DNA of 64,000 bases, from contig NZ_JAGQFP010000003.1 of the NCBI RefSeq assembly GCF_019090095.1, forward strand, positions 1-64,000. Reading direction: 5' to 3'. The DNA is from Stutzerimonas stutzeri. Lineage in GTDB: Bacteria > Pseudomonadota > Gammaproteobacteria > Pseudomonadales > Pseudomonadaceae. Every line of letters begins with the position of its first letter. Position 1 is the stretch's first letter. The position numbers and the translations under genes were made by a program. The notes below the pieces were generated by a model that saw only the letters and a program-made list of their open reading frames with translations, was not told the DNA's origin and did no database searches. Shown here piece by piece: positions 44,054-56,509 of the stretch.

Positions 44054-45325
44054 ATGAGTTACGTGATCGACCGCCGTCTGAACGGCAAGAACAAGAGCAC
44101 AGTGAATCGCCAACGATTCCTGCAGCGCTACCGAGGACACATCAAGAAGGCTGTGGAGGAAGCCGTTGGCCGCCGCTCCATCACCGACATGGAGCATGGC
44201 GAGCAGATCAGCATTCCCGGTCGGGATATCGACGAGCCGATTCTGCATCACGGGCGCGGCGGCCGGCAGACCATCGTCCACCCGGGCAACAAGGAGTTCG
44301 TCGCCGGTGAGCGTATTCCGCGCCCGCAAGGGGGCGGTGCAGGCCAGGGCTCGGGCAAGGCCAGCAACAGCGGCGAGGGCATGGATGACTTCGTCTTCCA
44401 GATCACCCAGGAAGAGTTTCTCGACTTCATGTTCGAGGACCTGGAACTCCCCAACCTGGTCAAGCGCCACTTGGCCGGTACCGACACCTTCAAGACCGTC
44501 CGCGCCGGCATCAGCAACGAAGGCAACCCGTCACGCATCAACATCGTTCGCACGCTGCGCTCGGCCCATGCCCGCCGCATCGCCCTGTCAGGCAGCAGCC
44601 GCGCCAAGCTGCGCGAAGTGAAGGCCGAACTGGCTCGCCTGAAGCTCGAGGAGCCCGCCAACTTCACCGATATCCAGGCCGCCGAGGAAGAAATCGAGCG
44701 GCTTAGCGCCCGGATTCACCGTGTGCCGTTTCTCGACACCTTCGACCTCAAGTACAACCTGCTGGTCAAGCACCCCAACCCCAGCTCGAAAGCGGTGATG
44801 TTCTGCCTGATGGACGTGTCCGGCTCCATGACCCAGGCCACCAAGGACATCGCCAAACGTTTTTTCATCCTGCTGTACCTGTTCCTCAAGCGGAACTACG
44901 ACAAGATCGAGGTGGTATTCATCCGCCACCACACCAGCGCCAAGGAAGTGGATGAGGAAGAATTCTTCTACTCCCGCGAGACCGGCGGCACCATCGTCTC
45001 CAGCGCGCTGAAAATGATGCAGGAGATCATGGCCGAGCGTTACCCGGTCAACGAGTGGAACATCTATGCCGCGCAGGCTTCGGATGGTGACAACTGGAAC
45101 GACGATTCGCCGATCTGCCGGGACATCCTGATCAACCAGATCATGCCGTTCGTCCAGTATTTCACCTACGTGGAAATCACCCCCCGCGAACATCAGGCGC
45201 TGTGGTACGAATACAACCAGGTGGCCGAAGCCTTCGGTGACTCGTTCGCCCAGCAGCAGCTGGTGACTGCGGGGGATATCTATCCGGTGTTCCGCGAACT
45301 CTTCCAGCGGCGCATGGCTAGCTGA
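44054..45325 (+). CDS. yeaH: DUF444 (YeaH/YhbH) family protein with von Willebrand-like domain
   Basis: Cytoplasmic protein of 423 aa that always accompanies PrkA and SpoVR. Start at 44054 ([22 protein letters not shown]) has CGGAGG upstream. A MIDAS-like DVSGSM motif at about residue 256 suggests a metal-dependent adhesion (vWA) fold in the C-terminal half. Molecular role unknown; mutant phenotypes in E. coli tie it to PrkA signalling. Confidence 0.93.
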   Translation: MSYVIDRRLNGKNKSTVNRQRFLQRYRGHIKKAVEEAVGRRSITDMEHGEQISIPGRDIDEPILHHGRGGRQTIVHPGNKEFVAGERIPRPQGGGAGQGSGKASNSGEGMDDFVFQITQEEFLDFMFEDLELPNLVKRHLAGTDTFKTVRAGISNEGNPSRINIVRTLRSAHARRIALSGSSRAKLREVKAELARLKLEEPANFTDIQAAEEEIERLSARIHRVPFLDTFDLKYNLLVKHPNPSSKAVMFCLMDVSGSMTQATKDIAKRFFILLYLFLKRNYDKIEVVFIRHHTSAKEVDEEEFFYSRETGGTIVSSALKMMQEIMAERYPVNEWNIYAAQASDGDNWNDDSPICRDILINQIMPFVQYFTYVEITPREHQALWYEYNQVAEAFGDSFAQQQLVTAGDIYPVFRELFQRRMAS

Positions 45326-45335
45326 GGTACGCAGT

Positions 45336-46889
45336 ATGAAACGACAGCCCATTTCCACCGGTTCGGAATGGACCTTCGATCTGATCCGCGCCTACGACCG
45401 CGAGATCGGTCGCATCGCCGAGCGCTATGCGCTGGATACCTACCCCAATCAGATCGAGGTCATCACCGCTGAACAGATGATGGACGCCTATGCCTCGGTG
45501 GGCATGCCGCTGGGCTATCACCACTGGTCCTACGGCAAGCACTTTCTCAGTACGGAAAAATCCTACACCCGCGGGCAGATGGGCCTGGCCTACGAGATCG
45601 TGATCAACTCCGACCCGTGCATCGCCTACCTCATGGAAGAGAACACCATCACCATGCAGGCGCTGGTGATCGCCCACGCCAGCTACGGCCACAACAGTTT
45701 CTTCAAGGGCAACTACCTGTTCCGCACCTGGACCGACGCCAGTTCGATCATCGATTACCTGGTGTTCGCCAAGCAGTACATCATGCAGTGCGAGGAGCGC
45801 CACGGCATCGACGCGGTGGAAGACCTGCTCGACTCCTGTCACGCGCTGATGAACTACGGGGTCGACCGCTACAAGCGTCCCTACCCGATTTCCGCCGAGG
45901 AAGAACGGCGGCGGCAGAAAGACCGCGAAGAGCACCTGCAGCGGCAGATCAACGACCTGTGGCGGACCATTCCCAAGCTCGGCGAGAAGGAGGACGAGCG
46001 CAAACGCGACCAGCGCTTCCCCGCCGAGCCACAGGAAAACATCCTCTACTTCATCGAGAAGCACGCGCCGCTGCTCGAGCCCTGGCAGCGCGAGGTGGTG
46101 CGCATCGTGCGCAAGATCGCGCAGTACTTCTATCCGCAGCGCCAGACCCAGGTGATGAACGAGGGTTGGGCAACCTTCTGGCATTACACGCTGCTCAACG
46201 ACCTGTACGACGAAGGCCTGGTGACCGACGGCTTCATGATGGAGTTTCTGCAGTCGCACACCAGCGTGATCTACCAGCCCGGCTTCGACAGCCCGTATTA
46301 CAGCGGCATCAACCCCTACACCCTCGGGTTTGCCATGTATCAGGACATCCGTCGAATCTGCGAGCACCCCACCGACGAAGACAAGCGCTGGTTCCCCGAC
46401 ATCGCTGGCAGCGACTGGTTGACCACCGTCAAATTCGCCATGAACAACTTCAAGGACGAGAGCTTCATCCTGCAGTTCCTCTCGCCAAAGGTGATTCGAG
46501 ACCTCAAGCTGTTCAGCATTCTCGACGATGATCGCAAGGACGAGCTGCTGGTGCCGGCCATTCATGACGAAAGTGGCTATCACACCATTCGCGAGCTGCT
46601 GGCGGCGCAATACAACCTCGGCAACCGCGAGCCCAACGTGCAGGTCTGGAGTGTGGATCGTCGCGGCGACCGTTCGCTGACGCTGCGCCACCAGCAACAC
46701 GATCGCAAACCCCTTGGCGAGTCCACCGACGAGGTCCTCAAGCATCTGCACCGGCTGTGGGGATTCGATGTGCACCTGCAGTCGATGCAGGATGACAAGC
46801 TGGTCACCACCCACCACATGCCGCCGCGGGTCGAATCGGATGCCGAGAGCAAATTCCCCGGCATGAACCTGGCGTTGCCGCCGATCTGA
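45336..46889 (+). CDS. spoVR: SpoVR family protein (YcgB)
   Basis: Conserved cytoplasmic protein of 517 aa, third gene of prkA-yeaH-spoVR. Family segments include [53 protein letters not shown] and [20 protein letters not shown]. The HxxH- and EGWA-like residues suggest a metal site but function is unproven. Named after a Bacillus spore cortex gene; this organism shows no sign of sporulation. Starts 10 nt after yeaH. Confidence 0.94.
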   Translation: MKRQPISTGSEWTFDLIRAYDREIGRIAERYALDTYPNQIEVITAEQMMDAYASVGMPLGYHHWSYGKHFLSTEKSYTRGQMGLAYEIVINSDPCIAYLMEENTITMQALVIAHASYGHNSFFKGNYLFRTWTDASSIIDYLVFAKQYIMQCEERHGIDAVEDLLDSCHALMNYGVDRYKRPYPISAEEERRRQKDREEHLQRQINDLWRTIPKLGEKEDERKRDQRFPAEPQENILYFIEKHAPLLEPWQREVVRIVRKIAQYFYPQRQTQVMNEGWATFWHYTLLNDLYDEGLVTDGFMMEFLQSHTSVIYQPGFDSPYYSGINPYTLGFAMYQDIRRICEHPTDEDKRWFPDIAGSDWLTTVKFAMNNFKDESFILQFLSPKVIRDLKLFSILDDDRKDELLVPAIHDESGYHTIRELLAAQYNLGNREPNVQVWSVDRRGDRSLTLRHQQHDRKPLGESTDEVLKHLHRLWGFDVHLQSMQDDKLVTTHHMPPRVESDAESKFPGMNLALPPI

Positions 46890-46912
46890 TCCCCAGACGC
46901 TGCGCCCTCATG

Positions 46913-46946
46913 AGCCTCGCGGCTTGCTGCCGCGAGGCTTTCGTTT
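46913..46946 (+). terminator. Rho-independent terminator after spoVR
   Basis: Perfect 11-bp stem AGCCTCGCGGC/GCCGCGAGGCT (46913-46923, 46929-46939) with a 5-nt loop and TTTCGTTT. It closes the prkA operon just before the cca ribosome-binding site. Confidence 0.88.
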
Positions 46947-46971
46947 ATCCTCCGCCACAACGGAGGATGAC

Positions 46972-48183
46972 ATGCACATCTATAAAGTCGGCGGAGCGGT
47001 ACGTGATCGGCTGCTGGGGCGGCCCGTCACCGAGGTGGACTGGGTGGTGGTTGGTTCCAGCGCCGAGGAGATGCAGGCCAAGGGCTTCCGTCCGGTGGGG
47101 ACGGACTTCCCGGTATTCCTGCATCCGGCCACCGGCGAGGAATACGCACTCGCCCGCACCGAGCGCAAGAGTGGCCGCGGCTATGGCGGCTTCACCTTCT
47201 ACGCCAGCCCGGACGTCACCCTGGAAGAAGACCTCATCCGGCGCGACCTGACGATCAATGCCATGGCCGAGGACGAACAGGGTCACCTGATCGACCCCTA
47301 CGGCGGCCAACGCGATCTCGCAGCCCGGCAGCTCAGGCACGTTTCACCTGCGTTTGCCGAAGACCCGCTCAGGGTATTGCGTGTGGCGCGCTTCGCTGCG
47401 CGTTATGCGGAGCTTGGGTTTCGCGTCGCACCCGACACCCAGGCGCTGATGCGCCAGCTCGCCGAATCGGGCGAGTTGCAGGCGTTGACCCCGGAACGCA
47501 GCTGGAAAGAAATCTCGCGAGCGCTGATGGAACCCCGCCCCGACGTGTTCGTCCAGATCCTGCGCGATTGCGGTGCGCTAAAGGAGCTGTTTCCGGAAAT
47601 TGACCGGTTGTTCGACGCACCGCCCGCCGATCAGCATGAAGCGTCCCCCGCGGAATGCCTGCTGGCAGTGCTGCGGCAGAGCGCGCTTCACGAACAACCG
47701 CTGGCAGTACGCTGGGCGTGCCTGTTGCGCCCGCTGGGCGAGACGACCGAGTCCTCGGAGCCGGTCGCCGCCAAGGCGGACCTTGCGCGGATCGCAACCA
47801 TCAATGCGCGCTACAAGGTCCCGCGTGACTGCCAGGACCTGGCCATGCTGGTCGGAGAATTCTGCCCCTGCGCGCATCGGGCACCGGAACTCTCCGCGCA
47901 AACCCTGTTCGACCTGCTTCAGCACTTCGACATCTATCGCCGTCCGGAACGCTTCGAGCAGTTCATCGCCGCCTGTGCAATGGACGCGCAGGGCCATGCC
48001 TCAGCCGAACCTGCCGACTACCGCCAGGCCGACTACCTGCGGGGCGCGGCCGAGGCCGCTCGTGGTGTACAGGTCAAGCCATTGATCGAGCAGGGTTATC
48101 AAGCGGCCGAGCTGGGTGAGGCGCTCAAACGCGAACGCCTGCGGGCCGTGCAGGCCTATCAGTCGGGGCAAAAGGCCGACTGA
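46972..48183 (+). CDS. cca: CCA tRNA nucleotidyltransferase
   Basis: Adds or repairs the 3' CCA of tRNAs. Class II nucleotidyltransferase with [11 protein letters not shown] and metal-binding VDWVVVG near the N-terminus, [12 protein letters not shown], and RxxRFAARY in the neck. Start at 46972 has GGAGG upstream; 403 aa. The C-terminal HD phosphohydrolase motif is not evident, so it may be the form without phosphatase. Confidence 0.93.
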   Translation: MHIYKVGGAVRDRLLGRPVTEVDWVVVGSSAEEMQAKGFRPVGTDFPVFLHPATGEEYALARTERKSGRGYGGFTFYASPDVTLEEDLIRRDLTINAMAEDEQGHLIDPYGGQRDLAARQLRHVSPAFAEDPLRVLRVARFAARYAELGFRVAPDTQALMRQLAESGELQALTPERSWKEISRALMEPRPDVFVQILRDCGALKELFPEIDRLFDAPPADQHEASPAECLLAVLRQSALHEQPLAVRWACLLRPLGETTESSEPVAAKADLARIATINARYKVPRDCQDLAMLVGEFCPCAHRAPELSAQTLFDLLQHFDIYRRPERFEQFIAACAMDAQGHASAEPADYRQADYLRGAAEAARGVQVKPLIEQGYQAAELGEALKRERLRAVQAYQSGQKAD

Positions 48184-48248
48184 ATCCGGCCCAGATACTG
48201 ATGTCGGACTGAACGCGTCAGATCACGAGTAGCGATCCACCGGTCCGT

Positions 48249-48791
48249 TCAGGTCTCGCAGCGTGGCGCCGACGCCAGCAGTTCAGCCGGCGTCAACTGT
48301 TCGCCCTTCCACTGGAACGGCACCGGCCAGAGCTGCTGCTCGATGGCTGACTCGCGCCATAGCTCGGCGAAGCAGCGCCCGGCGCCCGGATGGGTGACGT
48401 CCGGTGCGAGCAGGGCCAGTGGCCAAAGCACGAACGCATTTTTCAGCGTCTCCGGACGCGGCAGCTCCAGCCCATGGAAGCTGCCGACCAGATCGCCGTA
48501 CATCAGCACATCGATATCCAGCGGCAGGCCTTTGCGATCCGGCGCGTAGCGGCCATTGTCCGCCTCGATGAACTTGAGTTTGCGATCCAGCTCTGTCAGC
48601 GACAGCGCCGTGGTGCCGCACACCACCAGGTTGTAGAAGTTATCGCCCTTGTAGCCCACCGCGAGGCTCTCGAACACGGGCGAACAACGCATCTGGTCGA
48701 GCAGCAGGGCCAGCGCATCGAGTCCGGCCGTCAGGTTCTGTTCACGCCGGCTGTTGCTGCCGAGCCCAAGCAATACGCGCGTTATCGACAT
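48249..48791 (-). CDS. folK: 2-amino-4-hydroxy-6-hydroxymethyldihydropteridine pyrophosphokinase
   Basis: Transfers pyrophosphate from ATP to the pterin precursor of folate. The 180-aa HPPK begins [15 protein letters not shown] and has the signature [16 protein letters not shown] followed by [16 protein letters not shown]. Overlaps folB by 10 nt, so the two consecutive steps are coupled. Confidence 0.93.
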   Translation of the reverse strand: MSITRVLLGLGSNSRREQNLTAGLDALALLLDQMRCSPVFESLAVGYKGDNFYNLVVCGTTALSLTELDRKLKFIEADNGRYAPDRKGLPLDIDVLMYGDLVGSFHGLELPRPETLKNAFVLWPLALLAPDVTHPGAGRCFAELWRESAIEQQLWPVPFQWKGEQLTPAELLASAPRCET

Positions 48792-49135
48792 CCGCGTTCG
48801 ATCTCCACACCCAGCGCCGTGGCGCGCGCATTGACACCTGGCTTGGTGACCCGCAGGCGCAGCCAGGGAATGCCGAACTGATTCATCAGGCCAGCCGCCA
48901 GCCGCTCGGCAAAGGTTTCCACCAGCTCGAAACGGGAAGCCTGCGCAAACCGGTCGATGGCGACGGTCACTTCAGCGTAGTCCAGCGCCTTGTCCAATTC
49001 GTCATTCTCCGCGGCTGGACGAATGTCCCAGCCGAGGGTCAAATCCAGACGCAGACACTGCCGAATGCCGCGCTCCCAGTCATAAGCGCCGATCAGCGTA
49101 TCCACTTCCAGCCCTTCGATGAAAACTGTATCCAC
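48782..49135 (-). CDS. folB: dihydroneopterin aldolase
   Basis: Cleaves dihydroneopterin to 6-hydroxymethyl-dihydropterin and glycolaldehyde. Begins [24 protein letters not shown] catalytic region is [15 protein letters not shown]. The start is GTG at 49135 with GGAGAG upstream, giving 117 aa; the longer open frame has no family support. Divergent from plsY. Confidence 0.93.
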   Translation of the reverse strand: MDTVFIEGLEVDTLIGAYDWERGIRQCLRLDLTLGWDIRPAAENDELDKALDYAEVTVAIDRFAQASRFELVETFAERLAAGLMNQFGIPWLRLRVTKPGVNARATALGVEIERGCR

Positions 49136-49210
49136 GCAACTCTCTCCCACGGCACGACAATGTCGTCGCACGCCGTTAGACTCAGGAGCTCCCTGCCCCG
49201 GATGGATGCC

Positions 49211-49780
49211 ATGTTCTGGCAACTGACACTGCTCGCCTATCTGATCGGCTCGCTATCGTTCGCCATTCTACTCAGTCGCTTGGCGGGCGTACCCGATCCG
49301 CGTGCCAGCGGTTCCGGGAATCCCGGCGCCACCAACATGCTCCGCCTGGCAGGCAAGCGCCTGGCAATCAGCACCTTGTGCGGCGACCTGCTCAAAGGCC
49401 TGTTGCCCGTCCTGCTCGCCGCCGCGCTGGGCCTGCCCGTCGAACAACAAGCCTGGATCGCGCTGGCCGCCGTGTTGGGCCACCTGTATCCACTGTACTT
49501 CCGCTTTCGCGGCGGCAAGGGCGTCGCCACGGCAGCCGGCGCCCTGCTCGGCCTGCATCCACCAACGGCCTTATTGGCGCTGGTGATCTGGCTGGCCGTC
49601 TTCAAACTGACCCGCACCAGCTCGATCGCCGCGCTGGTCGCCCTGCCGCTTTGCCTGCCGTTTCTGGCCTGGCAACAGCCCGCCGCCCTATGGCCCATGG
49701 CACTGCTGGCGGGCCTGATCGTCTGGCGCCATCGCAACAATCTGCGCGACCTGCTTGCAGGCACTGAGCGACACTTCTAA
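49211..49780 (+). CDS. plsY: acyl-phosphate glycerol-3-phosphate acyltransferase
   Basis: Membrane enzyme that makes lysophosphatidate from acyl-phosphate in phospholipid synthesis. 189 aa with five to six hydrophobic helices and three family loops: [24 protein letters not shown] and [13 protein letters not shown]. Start at 49211 ([18 protein letters not shown]); 49202 (MDA...) is an alternative. Ends 14 nt from the converging tsaD stop. Confidence 0.94.
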   Translation: MFWQLTLLAYLIGSLSFAILLSRLAGVPDPRASGSGNPGATNMLRLAGKRLAISTLCGDLLKGLLPVLLAAALGLPVEQQAWIALAAVLGHLYPLYFRFRGGKGVATAAGALLGLHPPTALLALVIWLAVFKLTRTSSIAALVALPLCLPFLAWQQPAALWPMALLAGLIVWRHRNNLRDLLAGTERHF

Positions 49781-49794
49781 GTAATGCATGGGCC

Positions 49795-50820
49795 TCATAT
49801 GGCCGCCAGCGTTTCCATCGGCCAGCGTGCCTGTACCGCAATCTGCGGCCCGTCTTGTTGGCCTGCCATTAACCGTTGGCAACCGGCGTACGCGATCATC
49901 GCACCGTTGTCCGTGCAGAAGCGCGGCCGCGCATAGAACACCTGCCCCTTCAGCTCACCCAGCATCGCTTCGAGGCTCTGCCGTAGCGCCTGGTTGGCAC
50001 TTACGCCACCGGCGATCACCAGGTTGTTCAGCCCAGTCTGCTGCAGCGCGCGTCGGCACTTGATGGTCAGCGTGTCGACGACCGCCTGCTGAAAGGCCAA
50101 CGCAATGTCGCAACGCGTCTGTTCGCTTTCATCGCCAGCATTACGGCAGTGCTGCCAGGTCGTGAGCGTCGAGGTCTTGAGGCCGCTGAAACTGAAATCC
50201 AGGCCAGGCCGATCGGTCATCGGGCGCGGAAAAACGAAACGACCCGGTGTGCCGCGCTCGGCAAGCCGGGCGATCTCCGGACCGCCGGGATAACGCAGGC
50301 CCATCAGCTTCGCCGTCTTGTCGAACGCCTCGCCGGCGGCATCGTCAACCGACTCGCCCAGCAATTCGTAGCGCCCGATGCCATCGACCCGGACAAGCTG
50401 CGTATGGCCACCGGAGACCAACAAGGCGACGAACGGAAACGCCGGCGGCCGTTCTTCGAGCATTGGCGCCAGCAGATGACCTTCCATATGATGCACACCG
50501 ACGGCCGGTACGCCCCAGGCAAACGCCATCGCCTGAGCGCAGGACGCCCCAACCAACAAGGCGCCGACCAATCCCGGGCCTGCGGTATAGGCGACCGCAT
50601 CGATCTGTGCCGCCTCGCGGCCGGCTTCGGCAAGCACCTGGCGGATCAGGGGGAGCATGCGTTTGACGTGATCACGCGAGGCCAGCTCCGGGACCACCCC
50701 GCCGTAGACGCGGTGCAGGTCGATCTGACTGAACAGGGCATCGGCCAGCAGGCCGCGCTCGCTGTCGTAGAGCGCGACACCGGTTTCGTCGCATGAAGTT
50801 TCCAGCCCCAGCACCAGCAT
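49795..50820 (-). CDS. tsaD: tRNA N6-adenosine threonylcarbamoyltransferase TsaD
   Basis: Catalytic subunit that puts threonylcarbamoyl on A37 of ANN-decoding tRNAs, with TsaB/C/E. The 341-aa ASKHA protein starts [19 protein letters not shown] and has metal-binding [10 protein letters not shown] plus [10 protein letters not shown]. Divergent from rpsU, the conserved layout in gamma-proteobacteria. Confidence 0.96.
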   Translation of the reverse strand: MLVLGLETSCDETGVALYDSERGLLADALFSQIDLHRVYGGVVPELASRDHVKRMLPLIRQVLAEAGREAAQIDAVAYTAGPGLVGALLVGASCAQAMAFAWGVPAVGVHHMEGHLLAPMLEERPPAFPFVALLVSGGHTQLVRVDGIGRYELLGESVDDAAGEAFDKTAKLMGLRYPGGPEIARLAERGTPGRFVFPRPMTDRPGLDFSFSGLKTSTLTTWQHCRNAGDESEQTRCDIALAFQQAVVDTLTIKCRRALQQTGLNNLVIAGGVSANQALRQSLEAMLGELKGQVFYARPRFCTDNGAMIAYAGCQRLMAGQQDGPQIAVQARWPMETLAAI

Positions 50821-51016
50821 GGGTTCGACCTTCCAGAGAAGCGAATGAAGCCGCGCATATTAATCGCCGCGGCCGGCGACCGACCAGCGCTTTTCGCTCA
50901 GGGGGCTTTGCATTCCACGTGGCAAGGCGTTAACATCCGCAACCCTTAAAACCAGCGTGCTCGCGATATTTGCCGAAGCGCGTTGTAACCGGTAAACAAG
51001 TGAAGGTACGTCCTGG

Positions 51017-51232
51017 ATGCCCAACGTTAAAGTTAAAGAGAACGAACCATTCGACGTAGCTCTGCGTCGCTTCAAGCGTTCTTGCGAAAAAGCCGGTGTT
51101 CTGGCTGAAGTCCGCAGCCGTGAGTTCTACGAGAAGCCCACTGCTGAGCGCAAGCGTAAAGCTGCTGCCGCAGTCAAGCGTCACGCCAAGAAAGTGCAGC
51201 GCGAACAGCGCCGCAGCGTTCGCCTGTACTGA
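51017..51232 (+). CDS. rpsU: 30S ribosomal protein S21
   Basis: Small basic ribosomal protein (71 aa) needed for initiation; begins [21 protein letters not shown] and ends in a Lys/Arg-rich helix. First gene of the macromolecular synthesis operon rpsU-dnaG-rpoD. Two hairpins with T stretches follow, which lets S21 be made in much larger amounts than primase. Confidence 0.97.
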   Translation: MPNVKVKENEPFDVALRRFKRSCEKAGVLAEVRSREFYEKPTAERKRKAAAAVKRHAKKVQREQRRSVRLY

Positions 51233-51255
51233 TCCAGTACAGCTGAAGCTGCATC

Positions 51256-51282
51256 AAGCCCGGCCTAAGCCGGGCTTTGCAT
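51256..51282 (+). terminator. attenuating terminator T1 after rpsU
   Basis: Perfect 9-bp stem AAGCCCGGC/GCCGGGCTT (51256-51264, 51269-51277), 4-nt loop, followed by TGCATTT; moderately strong. Lies 24 nt after the rpsU stop. Confidence 0.75.
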
Positions 51283-51290
51283 TTGAAAAG

Positions 51291-51330
51291 AACTCCGCTT
51301 CGCCAGTCGGCGAATGGTCGGAGTTTTTTT
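51291..51330 (+). terminator. attenuating terminator T2 between rpsU and dnaG
   Basis: Stem AACTCCG/CGGAGTT (51291-51297, 51319-51325) enclosing a second stem TTCGCC/GGCGAA, followed by a run of T to 51330. With T1 it forms a tandem attenuator that reduces dnaG and rpoD transcription relative to rpsU. Confidence 0.85.
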
Positions 51331-51370
51331 CATTCCGGCCCGAACACCGCGAGCGTATTCTCATACCCCT

Positions 51371-53293
51371 ATGGCCGGCTTGATCCCGCAATCGTTCATC
51401 GATGATTTGCTCAACCGCTCCGACATCGTCGAGGTGGTGAGCTCGCGCATCCAGCTGAAAAAAGCGGGCAAGAACTACACTGCATGCTGCCCGTTTCACA
51501 AGGAAAAGACCCCGTCGTTCAGCGTCAGCCCCGACAAGCAGTTCTACTATTGCTTCGGCTGCGGCGCAGGGGGCAACGCGCTCGGCTTCATCATGGATCA
51601 CGACAGCCTGGAGTTTCCCCAGGCCGTCGAGGAGCTGGCCAAACGGGCCGGCATGGAAGTGCCGCGCGAAGAAAGCGGGCCGGGGCGCAAGCCTCGGCAG
51701 CCCGTGGATTCGCCGCTCTACCCACTGCTCGAGTCCGCCGCCGAATACTACCGGCAAGCACTCAAGGGCCATCCGGCCCGCAAGGCCGCTGTGGAATACC
51801 TCAAGGGACGCGGCTTGTCCGGCGTTATCGCCAGGGACTTCGGGCTCGGCTTCGCACCGCCCGGTTGGGACAATCTGCTCAAGCACCTGGGTGGCGACGC
51901 CTTGCAGCAGAAGGCGATGATCGATGCCGGCCTGCTGATCGAGAACGCCGAAACCGGTCGTAGCTACGACCGGTTCCGTGATCGCGTGATGTTCCCGATC
52001 CGCGACAGCCGCGGGCGAGTCATCGCCTTTGGCGGCCGCGTACTGGGCGATGACAAGCCGAAGTACCTGAACTCACCGGAAACGCCGGTTTTTCACAAAG
52101 GCCAGGAGCTCTACGGGCTTTACGAAGCGCGCAAGGCCAACCGCGACCTGGACGAGATCATGGTCGTCGAGGGCTACATGGATGTCATCGCACTGGCCCA
52201 GCAAGGCTTGCGCAATGCAGTGGCCACGCTCGGCACCGCCACCAGTGACGAGCACCTCAAGCGCTTGTTCCGCATCGTGCCCAGCGTATTGTTCTGCTTC
52301 GATGGCGATGCCGCTGGCCGCAAGGCGGCCTGGCGGGCGCTGGAATCGACACTGCCCAACCTGCAGGACGGCCGTCGTGCGCGCTTCCTGTTCCTGCCGG
52401 AAGGGGAAGACCCGGACAGCCTGGTCCGCCGCGAAGGCACCGACGCGTTCATGGCCCGCATACAGCAACAGGCACAACCGCTGGCCGACTACTTCTTCCA
52501 GCAACTCAGCGAAGAAGCCGACCCGCGCTCACTCGAAGGCAAGGCTCACCTAGCCACTCTGGCGGCGCCGCTGATCGAAAAGATCCCCGGCACCAATCTG
52601 CGCGCCCTGATGCGCCAACGCCTCGGCGAAATCACCGGCCTGCACAGCGAAGCGCTGCAACAGATGAGCACCACCGCGCCAAGCGCGGCGCCGGAATATG
52701 ACGACAGCGTTTATTACGACGCCAGCCAGGGCCACGATGAAGGCGACTACTACGCACCACCGGAGCCCGCCCAACCAAAGCGCAACGGTAAGAAAGAATG
52801 GAAAAAGGACTGGAAAAAGCCCGGCCAGCGTCCAGACTTTAAAGCACGCGCACCGAGAACACCGGCAACGGTAGAGCCACCGGCCCTGACCACGCTACGT
52901 ACCTTGTTGCACCACCCTGAGCTCGCTCAGAAAGTAGAAGATGCCAGCCATTTTGCCGCCGAAGACGACACGTATGCACAACTGCTCGTCGCCCTCCTCG
53001 GCACTTTGCAGAAAAACCCGAAGCTGCGCAGCCTGCAATTGATCGCACGCTGGCACGGAACCGACCAAGGGCGCTTATTACGTGCATTGGCCGAGAAAGA
53101 ATGGCTGATCTCGGCCGATAACCTTGAACAACAGTTTTTCGACACCATAACTACCCTGGCCGCCAGGCAACGCGAGCGCAGCCTCGAAACGCTGCTCCGC
53201 AAAGCTCGCCAGGGTGAACTCAGCGCAGAGGAGAAAGAGCAACTGCGCAACCTGCTAAATCGCAACTCAACACCCGCTATAGGGCACGTCTAA
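51371..53293 (+). CDS. dnaG: DNA primase
   Basis: Synthesises RNA primers at the replication fork. 640 aa from ATG at 51371 (MAGLIPQSFIDDLLNRSDIVEVV). Zinc-binding domain CPFHKEKTPSFSVSPDK...CFGCGAGGN, catalytic TOPRIM core with VVEGYMDVIAL and FDGDAAGRKAAWR, then a charged linker (about 460-510) and a C-terminal DnaB-interaction domain. Its last three codons and stop (GHV-TAA) fall inside the terminal repeat of the element at 53282-53419. Confidence 0.96.
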   Translation: MAGLIPQSFIDDLLNRSDIVEVVSSRIQLKKAGKNYTACCPFHKEKTPSFSVSPDKQFYYCFGCGAGGNALGFIMDHDSLEFPQAVEELAKRAGMEVPREESGPGRKPRQPVDSPLYPLLESAAEYYRQALKGHPARKAAVEYLKGRGLSGVIARDFGLGFAPPGWDNLLKHLGGDALQQKAMIDAGLLIENAETGRSYDRFRDRVMFPIRDSRGRVIAFGGRVLGDDKPKYLNSPETPVFHKGQELYGLYEARKANRDLDEIMVVEGYMDVIALAQQGLRNAVATLGTATSDEHLKRLFRIVPSVLFCFDGDAAGRKAAWRALESTLPNLQDGRRARFLFLPEGEDPDSLVRREGTDAFMARIQQQAQPLADYFFQQLSEEADPRSLEGKAHLATLAAPLIEKIPGTNLRALMRQRLGEITGLHSEALQQMSTTAPSAAPEYDDSVYYDASQGHDEGDYYAPPEPAQPKRNGKKEWKKDWKKPGQRPDFKARAPRTPATVEPPALTTLRTLLHHPELAQKVEDASHFAAEDDTYAQLLVALLGTLQKNPKLRSLQLIARWHGTDQGRLLRALAEKEWLISADNLEQQFFDTITTLAARQRERSLETLLRKARQGELSAEEKEQLRNLLNRNSTPAIGHV

Positions 53294-53419
53294 AAACTAG
53301 GCGAGGCAGGCAAGACAGGAAAAAACAGGCGAGGATGCGGAGTTTAGTGGCCTAAATGAGCAGTCCGAACCCTGTTTTTAACCCAGTATTGCCAACGCAG
53401 ATAGTTTTAAGAGGCGCCC
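53282..53419. repeat. nested inverted-repeat element, copy 3
   Basis: 138 bp bounded by 17-bp terminal inverted repeats with three mismatches (53282-53298 and 53403-53419). An inner perfect stem AAAAACAGG/CCTGTTTTT (53321-53329, 53371-53379) encloses the core GTTTA...TAAAT (53342-53357). Inner stem and core occupy the same relative places as in copy 1, but the stem sequence differs on both sides so that pairing is kept. Contains the dnaG stop codon. Confidence 0.8.
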
Positions 53420-53511
53420 TAAATCGACCTCAACTGGCGCGTGAGGTCCCTGCTCGGCTATAATGCTCAGCTTGTTTTCAGCCCGCCAGAACCGTCAGTG
53501 GATAGGGTTAT

Positions 53512-55368
<1,857 letters not shown>

Positions 55369-55374
55369 ACAGAA

Positions 55375-55398
55375 CCCCCGGCCCGCGCCGGGGGTTTT
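55375..55398 (+). terminator. Rho-independent terminator of rpoD
   Basis: Perfect 8-bp GC stem CCCCCGGC/GCCGGGGG (55375-55382, 55387-55394), 4-nt loop, then TTTT. Six bases after the rpoD stop. Confidence 0.88.
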
Positions 55399-55485
55399 GC
55401 ATTCAGTGCCAGACAAAACAACCCGCTACGATCAGCTTCGCTTGGCGCACCGGCGACACCACCGGTATAATCCGCCGGCCTCTGA

Positions 55486-55562
55486 GGGCCTATAGCTCAG
55501 TTGGTTAGAGCAGAGGACTCATAATCCTTTGGTCCACGGTTCGAGTCCGTGTGGGCCCACCA
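55486..55562 (+). tRNA. ileX: tRNA with CAU anticodon, probably tRNA-Ile2
   Basis: 77 nt with a full cloverleaf: acceptor stem GGGCCTA/TGGGCCC, D-arm AGCTCAGTTGGTTAGAGC, anticodon arm GAGGACTCATAATCCTT, T-arm GTTCGAGTC, discriminator A and encoded CCA. The anticodon CAU is read by elongator Met or lysidine-modified Ile2; the anticodon arm (GACTCATAATC) and following TTGGTC resemble E. coli tRNA-Ile2 more than tRNA-Met. Its last 46 nt are the left attachment repeat of the islet. Confidence 0.9.
55517..55562 (+). repeat. attL: tRNA 3' end, left attachment repeat of the islet
   Basis: 46-nt segment from the anticodon loop to the CCA, repeated with about four mismatches at 62721-62766 in the same orientation. 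Integration into tRNA 3' ends is the usual behaviour of tyrosine-recombinase islands. Confidence 0.85.
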
Positions 55563-55578
55563 AAAAATCAAAGAGTTA

Positions 55579-55610
55579 GGCCAGCTTTTCGTAGCTGGCC
55601 TTTTCTTTTT
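55579..55610 (+). terminator. terminator after the tRNA
   Basis: Perfect 7-bp stem GGCCAGC/GCTGGCC (55579-55585, 55594-55600), 8-nt loop, then TTTTCTTTTT. Because it lies inside the islet, it was probably brought in with it and replaces the original terminator at 62773-62800. Confidence 0.8.
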
Positions 55611-55770
55611 ATGGTCCGAAAGTATTTTTACGGGTAACGCTTTCTTAGTCAGGCGTAGGGACGTCGGCGAGCAAGGCATCCCCCGCTGCGACACCTAAGA
55701 CGCCTGTGGGCTCCCGGGCTCGCCACCCACGAAAAGTACGCCCACCACCGAGCGGGCGTGGAGTGCCAAA

Positions 55771-56252
55771 CGTCACTACATCCCTGCTGAGCGTCTGCAA
55801 GCGCAACGCGAACACCTGGGCTGGCAGTTGCTGACCAACTACGTGGTGCGCAATGCTGACTGCCACTCGAAGAACATCGCGCTGTTTTTACACCTCGCGT
55901 GCTGATGCTGCCCTGACCCAGTCTATGACCTTAAGCCTACCCGCGCTTCGCCAGCAGCCCCTGGCTTGTCCATAGGCGGACAAACCCTGTACACCGGGTC
56001 GATCATTGGAACCTTTCTCAAAGCTGTGCTGAGCATTCTCCGGAGCGAGTAGGCAGCCATGGTCGCTTAACTCTGCGAGTCCGCGGTAGAGGTCGACAAT
56101 GAAGTCATCGAAGCCGCGAAAACGAGCCCGCCTGACGTGATGTAGCCAAACACATGGTGCATGTCTGGAACCAAGGCATGGAGACATTGCGCAACCCCAA
56201 AGCCGCTCCGCATGTTCACGGCGTGGATACCGCTATCGAAGAAATAGGTTAG
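55771..56252 (+). pseudogene. decayed hipA-type toxin kinase
   Basis: No intact frame, but pieces in successive plus-strand frames read as the C-terminal kinase part of HipA. HLGWQLLTNYVVRNADCHSKNIALF contains the catalytic N-x-D...K-N motif. A frameshifted PVYDL, then LSIGGQTLYTG, and finally HVWNQGMETL follow. At least three frame changes or stops separate the pieces and the N-terminal half is missing. No hipB antitoxin is visible. A relic of a former toxin-antitoxin cargo. The rest of 55611-55770 and 56253-56509 shows no gene. Confidence 0.65.
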
Positions 56253-56509
56253 TCAGGACCGTGCAAACCGGAGCACGGCCGAGAGGTGATCGGTCGCTCT
56301 GAATTACTGGCAACGAAACCATAATGCGCGGCTAATCGGCCAGATCCCCCGCAGCTGAGGGAGAAATGACATCGTGGCCTGGCGCGACTATTACCCGCTC
56401 TGCCAGATGCTTAAAGCAGACAGTGATCATTGCCACAATTTAGCGAAGGCGACAAAAGCTGGGCGGACGACACGCGTAGGATTCAGGCACGAAAACAGGG
56501 AGCAACACC

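Noticed and set aside
45318..46817. 499-codon minus-strand open frame
   Set aside because: Antisense to spoVR, whose plus-strand product is a clear family member.
55486..55562. elongator tRNA-Met
   Set aside because: Not excluded, but the anticodon arm and following bases fit tRNA-Ile2 better; the CAU anticodon alone cannot decide.
55645..56187. minus-strand open frames over the hipA relic
   Set aside because: The plus strand carries the HipA-like pieces; the minus-strand products have no similarity I recognise.
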